NCBI GenBank assembly: GCA_034769895.1
Contig: CM068367.1
Span: 111,894,654-111,958,653, forward strand
Origin: Magicicada septendecula
Lineage: Eukaryota; Arthropoda; Insecta; Hemiptera; Cicadidae
DNA: 64,000 nt
Reading direction: 5' to 3'
In this document: piece by piece, positions 54,341-64,000 of the stretch
How the letters are laid out: each line of letters starts with the position of its first letter
Numbering within the stretch: the stretch's first letter is position 1
Made by a program: the position numbers and the translations under genes
The notes under the pieces: generated by a model
Seen by the model: only the letters and a program-made list of their open reading frames with translations
Told to the model about the DNA's origin: nothing
Database searches by the model: none

Positions 54341-57300
54341 ATCTCGGGTATGTCCGCTCTACTTTCCCCAATAACCATGTAGAGACCTTCGGCTCATGAG
54401 TAATAGATTTATTAGTTTGATGCTGTGTCCATGAAATTCTTAGCGTCTGTCAGTACACACATAGTTCAAAGGCATCAGTTTTTTTCCATGATGTGATTTG
54501 ACTACCTAGAGGCCTATTTTATTCTATGAAGCCTTGTACTAACATATTAATTTCAAGGTTTTTGCAACACATGTGATTTGAGGAAAATATCACATTTTTA
54601 ATAGTAAAATTCTAAGCACATTCTAATCTAGTGTAAATAATTTTTGTGTGTGAATTTATATATTTTTATAATGTAAATGCATTTTTAATATTTTGGTCTA
54701 TAACATTTATTATATTTGATTTATTTAAACTTTACATAAATTTAAAAATGCAAGACTGTTCACGTGAAGTAATATATTTTTAAAATATGATATTAAATAG
54801 TAGTCAAACTATGAAGATTCCTATCAAACAATAATCTATGAAGAATTGTTTTTCTATTTCTGTATAAAAACTTTTGAGTATGTTGTTTTTTGTATGAAAT
54901 TGCAATTAAGTGTTGTCCTTACCCCATTTTCATTTTTGTTTGTTCATTCTGTTATCCTTAATCTGGGATATGGTTTGTTCCATACAAGGCCAGCGTATTA
55001 TTTACAAGCTTAATGTGTAGATCAGCTGCTTTAGATCTCATTGGATAGATTCTTTAATTGCCATAATCGTATAACATAAAATCATTCCAATAAACAAACT
55101 TTAAAAGATTGTGTGCCACTATTTAAGAACTGCACAAAAATGCCTGGAAGAACATGCGAATCAAATTTTACAATGTTATGGGTGTGACCATACAACTGAG
55201 AGGCACTACTACGGCATACTTGCCGAGTATGAAGACAGAAGGTTACTGAGTTTTATAGGTAACAAAAAGTTCCTTCAGGCAGTACAGAAAAGTTCAAGAT
55301 AGTACATGGATTTTAACAGGTAATGATGTCTATACCCACACAAAAAATTGATAATGAACTTTACAAGTTACCTCTTTATTTTATCGATGGAAATTTACGC
55401 CCATAAATGAACTTAACATTTGAATAAAGTAGCCTTCAATTCCTCATGATTATTTTTCTGACTCACTGTCTTGTTCTTCTTCTTGTCTTGTTCACAGTGA
55501 CTTCTTCTTTTGCCAGGTGTGAAAGCTTTTTTAATTTTCCTCTCATATTTTCAATTACAGTGAATGATTCATGGCAATAAGTAATTATTTTTGCATTTTT
55601 TCCTGGCATATGCACCTTTCATCTCCACTGACAGTCTCAAAGCTCATTTTCAGTACTTCTGATTCCATTGTTGTAAGCAGCATTATACCTTGTCTCTAGA
55701 AGAATTTGTTTATTACTTTTGTAATTATCTCCTGTGTTATTTTAGAAATAACTTTGTGGATTTAATCACTGGTGGTAATATCCTGTAACAGTTATATTAG
55801 TTGATAATTAGTGAGAAAATATATTTTCTTGTATGTTCAATTGTCGATTATCAGAAAATGGATTTAGAGTGATGTAACTTTAAAGGAGGAGGGGGTTCTT
55901 ACTGCACCAGTTATACTTTGTACAAATTTTGACAGTAACATTAATTATGTTAGCATTGCCACAACGTATCTGCAGTAATAGCTGCAATCTTTTAAGTACC
56001 TATTCGATAAGAAATTATTCTTTATACTTTGTGTTGAATAATTTATTGCCTTTGGGGCTGTCGATTTCTATTCAAAAAACACCAGTTTGTAAGCAGTATT
56101 TGGACACAGTCTGGCAGAGTAATTCTGAGACATGTATTTGGGTGCATTGGTTCTGTTTTGTACATGGTAATATAATCAGTTGCTGAATTTTCAATTTAAA
56201 AAAAAAAAGGTGCAATAGAAAACAACATATATTAAGTGGTGTGTAGAAAACATTTGACCCATATTAGTGAAATTAAAGTAAGTGCCAAAAAACTGATGAA
56301 GAGCCGAGAAATGGAGCAGTTTTGTAAATAGGTTTGTAATTTTTGCTTGCCAATTCGTTAAAGCCATCACTTTTTAACTTGAATAATAGTGTGGCAAGGT
56401 GGGGATATGAACATATTCAGAGGGACAGGAAAGAGAGCTGCACATGGGCAGCAAGTACCTTACCAGCAGCCCCACCATCTGTGGCATTTAAAAAATGTTG
56501 GGGAGAGCTAACTCAGAGCTACTATAGCAACAGTGTGATAGTTAACAATTTTTTTTCCTTGGACACCTCCCATTTGTATCATACATTATGTTTACATACT
56601 CTTCAAAATTTTTGTCTGTTATTAATAAGACAGTGATATGTCACGTTGTTCTTCTACATGCCATGTTGTTTTACAGACACGTTATGGTATCCAGCACTTC
56701 CCCACCCTAAACTTCTGTGACCATTTGTTTCTAAATTTGGATTTTCCAAAATAACCTGTTACTGGTCATCCACTCCAGTTGTCCAACCCAGTTTCTTTTA
56801 AATTCTTTATACACTACAAATTTGTGGATACAGACACCTGGAATTTGTGTTGGAAAGTGTCATCAGGATCCAGGAATTAATTTTAAAGTGATTTTGAACT
56901 GTTTATATTAAAACCATGTCGTTTTCCACTTATCTTAGCAAACACTTTTTAGTGTACCATATATTTCCCTATAATAATGTTTTAATATTGAAAATGTTTA
57001 TAAAGACGTGTCGCACATTTGAAAACGACCGCTGGTGCGTGATCGAAAATGGGAACCGGTGAGTTTCCATAGAAACTACTTCTTTGTTGTCAATAACATA
57101 GTACACATATAAAACTTCGCTACATTTAACTTATAATCTCTACATTGGTAAATGAAGAATGAATTCATTGATTGGTGAATGAACATAAATATATATTTTT
57201 TTTAGATTTATTGAAGCATTTTCAATGCCCTTCTCTGTGCATTGCATTTGTGCAATGCCTGTAAAATTTTTTCAGTGTTTTTTATCATATTAGTATAACA

Positions 57301-59923
57301 ATTACCTGTAAATATTGTCAATTGACTATTGGTTTTAAGCTACTGGATATCTATTTCACTTTAATATATTGGTCATTCGTTTATAACATGATTTTCTTAA
57401 ATGTTACAGCTTTGGACTTTCTGTACACTTTCTAATAATTCCAGCAGTGGCACCACTTGTATGTCATGCATTTTAAATAAAACAATTTTTAAATGTGAGT
57501 TCTACCTATAATGCATGCTGACAAATTCAAGCTTTGTACATGCTTTGCCATTGGATAGGCAGAATATTAAAAAAATTGTTATCAATTAAGTCATAAATTG
57601 TGTGACTGATGACAAGGAAGTTGAGAAGTTATTTTTAGAAAGAGCAAGAATAATAATAGCACAATTGCCTAACACTAGGTAATGTAAAGCACAGATGTCT
57701 TAAATATTGTAATGAAAGAAAACAGCAAGTACAGTAAAGTATAAGTATCATAACTTTAAATTATGTTATATCTAAATAAGCACTTTTAAGCTACTGAAAA
57801 GTGTGCGTAGAATATTTAAATAATATTTAAGATTTAAAGTTTTTTGATATATTTATTTTTCTTATTACCTTTTTTATCTTTCCCTTCTTGTCAAGACAGG
57901 TCAGAGGCTCTCAGACATTCTACCCTGGTGACCCCCTTTGCCATGCCATGTGGAAATCATGTCCCTCTACTTAGCCTCTCCAAAACTATCTGGTTGACTC
58001 ATTTTTATTATTACTGTTACTTGTCTGCTCACTGTATATTATTCAGCAGGAGTGTAGTGTAAAAACATTTTCTTCTTCCATCAGGCAGTAGGTGAATCCC
58101 ATGTTCTGGCCACAAAGGAATTACATCCTTATCATCAGTGCTTCTTAGGTCTTCCACTGTCTCTTTATCCAATAGACTTGTATTACCAAATTGGGCGACC
58201 TGCCTTTTGGCATTCTATTCAGATGAGCAGTTAATCACTCTTTGTTCTCCACAAATCGATGTTGAATACCAAAACCTCAACAAATGAATTTATTAAGAAA
58301 CTGATTTCATAAAATTTGAAGCACACAGTACGATGTTGAACTTTAATGTTGTTTTTGGATAAAAAACATAAAGTATGAACGTTTTATTGTACGCTCCATG
58401 AAATCAGCTGTTTTAGTACTACATTCAAAATAATCAAATTTAAATATATGTTTAGAACAATGTTTTAACTGATTGCCTTTTCTAGTCAACATAAATGTTT
58501 TTCCTTTGGAATTACTTTTGGTAATTAAATGTCCAAAATGTTTTTTGGGGCTTGTTAAGAAGAAACGCATCCACTTGGGAGTTGTATCCTTCAGTTTGAG
58601 AATCACCTATGGTAGATGATCGTTATTATCAAAGTCATTCTTTTGTCAGTACGTATTGTTATTATCATGAAATGTTTGTTCAGTATCAATCGATTGAGTT
58701 ATACTTTTTTTTAACATTCTGGAAACTGCATACATTATTTATTACCCATCTTTAGAAAAACTGATTCATTCAGTTGACTAAAACTAGTATATGTGCTTTT
58801 CTTCATAACTTCTTTTTTAGTACTAGTTTTTGTAAATTATTTGTTAGAAATAGGTCTGTATGAACCTATTTATAAAACAGGTTCTTTAATAAGAATAAGA
58901 ATCCATTAATAAAACATCTAATGGAAGGAAGTTAACAACAAAATCACTTCTTTATGATTCAAATTTGTTTTTGGGGGGGAGATAAATATTTTTACTCCTA
59001 ACAAAAAAAATTTAGAAAATCTAAAACAGTATATTAGAAACAGGTTCTAAGCAACGAAGTGTTTTTGTATACAAAAAGAGGAACAGCTCTGTTTGGGATA
59101 TGTGACTAAAATCATTCCATTTTTAAACATTAAAAAAATAGAATACTTTAAATCAAAAAGTTTTCCAGCTAGACTTATGCATACACTTAAAGCCTGTTGT
59201 ATATGTTTTTCTGTAAAAACAGTCATTTACACTACTGCAATGTTATTTCACTGTTTATTAAATAAATGCAACATTCAGATCTTAAAAAATTTGTATATGT
59301 AGGCTGTAACGTTTTATATAAAGATTGATAAAAGAAACAATCTCTGTGTGATTGTCATATAAATTTGAATTTATTACTGAACGTACTTCATAACGAGAAA
59401 ACAGTTGAACAATAAAATGTGGGTTCTGTTTTTGTTTGTTGTGTAAAAAAAAGCGAAGAGTGAAGGAATATTATTATATAAATATGTTTGTGATATACTA
59501 CATTAAGGAAAAATTTAATCAGATTGTGATTAGAATAATTAAATTAATAGGAAATTAAATTATTTATAAACTTTTAAATAAAATTCTTGGAGCAAAGAAA
59601 CATTTGTAAATTTTATTTAAATGTTGTATCAACTGATATACTAGTTTATATCATTACTTCTATTATTATTCATTAATTGATTATTATTGTAATTATACTT
59701 GAAGAGAATATTTCAATAAATTTGAATTTATAATTCATTCTGTACACAATTACATATTCCTTGTGTTGTCTTATTTTTTTCAGTTCAGTATGAAAAATTG
59801 GATCTACAGGAATTGGAATTGGTTACAGGATTTCAAGACTGATAAACAGAGACACAATTATTTTAAAAAAAGACACACACACATGCACATACATGTATGT
59901 ACATACATAGGATTGTTGTCATA
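54341..59923. other. Long AT-rich region without a secure gene
   Basis: Only short frames occur. The most coding-like is 55111-55302 (+; HANQILQCYGCDHTTERHYY), which has two cysteines and histidines but no known domain and no clear splice sites. On the - strand near 55440-55690 a frame with NAKIITYCHESFTVIENMRG looks coding-like but is shifted and unidentified. 57890-58230 is slightly GC-richer, without a match I recognise. No TIR pairs or LTRs were seen. Confidence 0.4.
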
Positions 59924-60785
59924 TGAGGTGTGTTCAAAAAAAGACTGAACTTTTTGAATAAAACATCAACCCGCACCAACAATGCGCTGTGACTTTGAGC
60001 GCGCTTAGCGATAGTTTTTGACAACAACCTACCATTTATTCTGTTCTGCTATCAGCATTAGTCTTTGGGCTATATCAGATTGAGTGGGGATGTGCGCACA
60101 CTGGCCGGTAGATTAGTAACAAAGCGATTAAGAAAGACTGTGAAGAACAGTGTGTGCGTATGGTTAAAACTTTACAGAGACATTCTGTTTGTTCGAGTAA
60201 CCATATGCGGAGGCCTGCACGAGTCGAACGTTTATTTTCAGTATTTTTAAAGAGGCCCAAATTAATAGTCACTGCAGATCAAAGTAATGTCGAAGATTGT
60301 GGCAAGAGAGTTTGTGATGCGGTAATTGTAAATCATCGTTTAACTGCTGAGACTCAGGGAATGCGAATCTGTATAAGATTGTAAACTTAAATTTTGATAG
60401 AAAAATTTAAATGTATCGTATCACTGAAAAATTCTTACTGCGTTTGTTGACTGGCGATCAGAAAGAGACCCATTTTGAAAATGGTTAACAACTGCGTACC
60501 AATGCAATTGGTAATGACATCTTTGGAATGCAATGGAAATTGCTCTATAAAGATTTTAGGAAGTTAGCAACAAAATTCTATACATACGTGTTGTGTTAAG
60601 ATCTTCATTCTCATTTTGTTATAAATCCGCCAGACAGTGTGTAGCTTCGAAGATCATGACGGGACAGAGATAATGGCATTCCGGCATCAAAAACTGTTGC
60701 TAGCAGCACTTAATTGTGCAGCTTGCTCTATGCGCAGGTTTACATATTACACAAACAGTTTGGTCTTTTTTTTGAACACACCTCG
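59924..60785 (+). mobile_element. Deleted mariner element
   Basis: The inverted termini TGAGGTGTGTTCAAAAAAA (left) and CGAGGTGTGTTCAAAAAAA (right, reversed) are followed by GAC, with a TA duplication at 59922-59923 and 60786-60787. At 862 bp it is shorter than a complete mariner. The + strand interior still encodes traces of the N-terminal region (DQSNVEDCGKRVCDAVIVNH then RLTAE, compare VEKVR-VI--NRRLT), but no catalytic motif is readable. Confidence 0.75.
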
Positions 60786-60787
60786 TA

Positions 60788-61713
60788 TATTTTCAAACAA
60801 GAATTTTTTCTAAAAAAGAAAAAATCGAAATTTTGCAGAACTAATTTAGTTCTGCGTTTTTGGTATTGCATTTTTGCAAACTGCAGTCACCTGTAAATTG
60901 TCCCAAAATATCAAGTAACCAAAAAAATTTTCTTCTTTTTGTAAACTAATTTTTTAAGTAAATTTCTCATTTAGTGAAAAAAGTTAAAGAATGTAACTCT
61001 TCTCATTTTTCTGTACATTATTTTCTTGGAATCACCCAACAGAAAGAGGACTAATATAAAAATTATTGGTTAAATAATATTTGTATACATCAAATTAGGA
61101 TAATTGGTTATGTCCTGTAAAGTCGTTTGTTTAATTTAATGGTGTGTTGCTACATTTAATAGTGAAAACTTCTGCAAATGAAAAATCGGTTTTCAGAAGT
61201 TTTGTGTGCAGATAGTGTTTATATAACCAGTATTTCACCCTGCAGCACTGTAGCCAGCCTATAAGGTCTAAAAATTGTATATAAGTTTTTTTGCTACAAC
61301 ATCAGTGTCCTAAAAATTGATAATGCCATGTTTTCACTTAAGTCATTTCATCACCTATAAAAGTTCTGACACTAGTGTACCATGTCGTGTGTTCTCAGTT
61401 CCGAGTTTGAAGTTTTCCTAATATTAAACGTAGTGTCGTGGTTTTGTATTTTAATTTTCAATTTGTTAGTATTTGATGTAAATAAAATAACACTATAATT
61501 ATTCTTCAGGTTCTGTCCAAATAAAAATCTTAGGGATTTTACAATCACAGACTCAGCCCCAGATATTAAACAAGTGTCTAGGCCAAGGATGTCTAATAAT
61601 GATAAAGTGAATTACACATTGTTTTCCTACATTTTCTCACTAAATTTCTTGTATAATATTAGTGATTTTTCAATTTAACCTGTGTAACATTTTTTTTCTC
61701 TGTCTGCTATATA
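60788..61713. other. AT-rich stretch, no gene seen
   Basis: Nothing recognisable lies between the deleted mariner and the long-TIR element. Confidence 0.45.
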
Positions 61714-62030
61714 AGGCAATTCTAAATTGCACGGCAATCTCTCTCTCTCTCTCTCTTGGGAGCTTATTCTATGGCTAAAAATAAGAAAAAAAGTTCATAT
61801 AAACATAGGTCTGAAAACGGTTCGTTAGAGAGTTACGGCTCGCGAACCAGTTCGCCCTGATTTCTAGTCCCACGGTAACATGATGCCATACTGAAATCTG
61901 TGGGGTATAAAGTGAAGGGTTTTGGCGGCTTCTTATAGTTTCTGATCTGAAAATTTGAATAAAAGAGGTCCCAGACCTCTATCTTAATTAGTTTTTAAGA
62001 AAAAACTGGGTAAAACACAAAAAATTGGAG

Positions 62031-62610
62031 TCAAAAAACATTTTTAGATTTCGGATAAAAAAATTTTGTTAATTTGCTAGTAAACAAATAAAAATTTCTA
62101 ATTAACTTTGTAGAGAATATAATTATGAGAAAACTGATGTGTATAATGTCTATTAAAAGTAAGTACAAATTTGAGGAATTTGACTTTATAATTAAAAACA
62201 AAACAGACCAAAATGCGCCAACAGACCTTACGGTAGCCATTTTACTGGTCCGTTTCAACCAATCCATCACTTACCGAATGTATTATTTAAATGGTTCATC
62301 AAATCACGACAGTAGTGAGCAGATGCACCATCATTTAAAAACCACATCTGCACTTTATCTGCAAGTGGAATATCTTCCAAGAGTTCCATCAGAGTCGTTT
62401 GCAGAAAATGTAAGTATTGTCGTCCATTAAGCCTTGGTGGTAAGAAAAACGGGCCTAAGAGATTATCACCAAGAAGACCGCACCACACAATAAATAAAAA
62501 GTATGTTGGTCATGTCTTGGGGGCAGTCTCGTGGGGTTTCGTCTGCCCAAGTGTAGGTGTTTCGAAAGTTTACAGTGCCATTCTTGTAAATTGTAAGACA
62601 TTTGTGGCTC
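62031..62610 (-). pseudogene. DDE (Tc1/mariner-related) transposase fragment inside the long-TIR element
   Basis: The - strand first reads NFRNTYTWADETPRDCPQDM. In the next frame (62267-62488) it reads WCGLLGDNLLGPFFLPPRLN, then GRQYLHFLQTTLMELLEDIP and QMWFLNDGASAHYCRDLMNH. The last piece contains the second catalytic aspartate in the ND-GA--H setting typical of a Tc1/mariner-like family frequent in insect genomes. WIG-NGPVKW follows in another frame near 62265, after which similarity is lost, so the third acidic residue is missing. The N-terminus is replaced by the Penelope fragment and right arm. The product is not functional. Confidence 0.75.
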
Positions 62611-62636
62611 ATTTTAGTCTGTTTTGTATTTGGAAG

Positions 62637-62806
62637 AAGCTTTTTAAAAGTGAAACCGGTTCAGGTTATAAGGTAAAACTTTTACGTTTTTACCCGTAAA
62701 AAGTTTTGTGTTCCAAGTCGTAGTGAAATAATTATGGTATACCATAATTATATTTAGTTAAGTAACGGACACGTCATGGACAATGAAATCCAGAAATTAA
62801 CGAAGT
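62637..62806 (+). mobile_element. 5'-truncated Penelope-like 3' tail
   Basis: It aligns with the reverse complement of 11573-11712, sharing AAGTAACGGACACGTCATGG, AAGGTAAAACTTT and TTTGTGTTCC. It has one small insertion that creates the palindrome TTATGGTATACCATAA. It is a dead-on-arrival copy of the same Penelope-like family, inserted in the long-TIR element next to its right arm. Confidence 0.85.
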
Positions 62807-63131
62807 TATTTTATCCAAAATCTAAAAATGTGTTTTTAGACTCCAATTTTTTGTGTTACCCAGTTTTTCTTAAAAACTAATTAAGATAGAGGTCTGGGAC
62901 ATTTTTATTCAATTTTCAAATCAAAAACTGTAAGAAGCCTCCTAATTTACCCTTCACTTTATACCCCATGGATTTCAGTATGGCGTCATTTTACCGTGGG
63001 ACCAGAAATCAGGGGAACTAATGTAACTCGCTAACAAACCATTTTCGGACCTATGTTTATATGAACTTTTTTCCTTATCTTTAGCTATAGAATCAGGTCC
63101 CGAGAGATTGCCGTCAAATTTTGAATCATCC

Positions 63132-64000
63132 TATATAAGAGCAAGTGACTGTTTTCCACTTGTAATCAGAAGCTGAAACTTTTCTGTTATCAGATACCAG
63201 CAGTTAGATCCAAGAGCTGACAGAGTTGTTACTACATGGTAACAAACGTGACCATATTATATTGATGCCATGCATTAATATGCATGCTTCTCACCCATCT
63301 TAAAATACAAAAACATACGCAGGTAATATATTTTCTAAAAAATAGAACTTGCACCTGAATTTTAAAATTCTCTATTTCATCAAAGTTAGTTTTCTTAAAA
63401 CATACTAATTAATTCTTTTTCATGCTGATACTTGTTATTATCAGTCACTTGTTACTCTTAATCTGTAAATATTAATCTTGATTTCAACAGAACTGAAACT
63501 AATGGGTTCAGCAATGCCTTGAAAATGGTTTTAACAGTTGAAATGGGACACCAAGACTGAACGTTTTTAGTGGAGTAGCAGTTTACTTTTTTTTTATAAG
63601 TGTAAATATTTTTCATACCTTTTGCTTACCCCTACTTGAATGAACTTTTAAAAATTGAGAAAAGGCCTATGTTAGTTATTGTCCTGCTCTACATTTTGTA
63701 CTGGCTGTTGTAATTAATCATCCATTTTAAATAAGTCAAGTGTGTATTGATTGTTTTATCAGTGCCTGAAATTAATATAATGACTTTGAAGTGCTGTGAA
63801 TCAATGCTATGTGACTGTGGGTCTGGCATATGGTTATCTGGTCACCTGCTGATAATTGCTGAGGGTTGATTACCCAGGCATTCAGTTGATAATGGCAAGA
63901 GTGATAAAACATTGTATAAACAAAAATTTATGCATAGTAGTGCACTTCCTGAAAATAATAAGTATTTACATAAACAGGTGCAATGAGAAATTCATGTTTG
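63132..64000. other. AT-rich stretch to the window end, no gene seen
   Basis: No reading frame, repeat or transposon end was recognised beyond the TATATA flank. Confidence 0.45.

Larger units (their letters stand above)
61714..63131. mobile_element. DNA transposon with about 330 bp terminal inverted repeats
   Basis: The left arm, about 61714-62058, is the reverse complement of the right arm, about 62813-63131, at high identity. Shared words include AATTGGAGTC, GGTCTGGGAC/GTCCCAGACC, GTGGGACTAGAAATCA-type and AACATAGGTC. TATATA lies at both outer edges (61708-61713 and 63132-63137), consistent with TA-type target duplication. The left arm carries a (CT)n tract (61739-61756) that is missing on the right. 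Between the arms are a - strand DDE transposase scrap and a Penelope tail. Confidence 0.85.

Noticed and set aside
1-64000. tRNA and rRNA genes
   Set aside because: I looked for CCA-adjacent T-arm words and rRNA core words and found only LTR-type primer complements. A covariance-model search was not possible here.

Overview
The window is AT-rich eukaryotic nuclear DNA, almost certainly from an arthropod and probably an insect with a large, repeat-rich genome. This is inferred from the mix of mariner, pogo/Tigger, hAT, Penelope-like, Ty3/Gypsy and non-LTR elements, most of them broken, plus GT-AG introns and AATAAA signals. I see no operon, rRNA, tRNA or CRISPR array.

Layout. 1-3557 is the 3' end of a + strand Ty3/Gypsy-like element (A) that runs into a presumed LTR at 3558. 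3.6-8.9 kb is gene-free, with a (TC)n tract at 7.1-7.45 kb. 8948-11240 is the LTR plus 3' end of a second Gypsy-like element (B, - strand). 11.57-13.88 kb is a Penelope-like element, followed by a hAT transposase tail (13.95-14.57 kb) and an internally deleted Gypsy element (C, 15.1-16.7 kb). 18.5-20.5 kb holds two old tandem repeats. Intact-ended DNA transposons follow: pogo 1 (22635-24919), mariner (26985-28306), pogo 2 (42329-46061) and pogo 3 (48960-50921, with a hAT-type MITE nested in it). The centrepiece is a 9.7 kb Ty3/Gypsy element D (28884-38597, - strand) with two LTRs, an AAGA target duplication, PBS, PPT, gag, protease, RT/RNase H and integrase. Further on are non-LTR remnants (39.8-40.6 and 54.1-54.3 kb), decayed mariners (46.96-47.85 and 59.92-60.79 kb) and a long-TIR DDE element (61714-63131) that carries a Penelope tail.

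The only host gene I can support is on the + strand. Exon 28383-28501 carries a ubiquitin-binding-motif-like segment, and terminal exon 39075-39327 ends in a UBA-like helix bundle. Their splice phases match. The 10.6 kb intron between them is almost entirely element D, inserted antisense. A mariner sits 76 bp before the first of these exons. A further possible upstream exon lies at 20636-20765.

The most unusual observation is that the Gag of element D ends in a textbook RanBP2-type (W-C2-N-C2) zinc finger, where a CCHC knuckle is usual. Elements A, B and D are otherwise divergent but share a collinear 3' region next to the polypurine tract. Every transposon coding region here carries at least one disabling lesion or deletion, so none looks autonomous as read.
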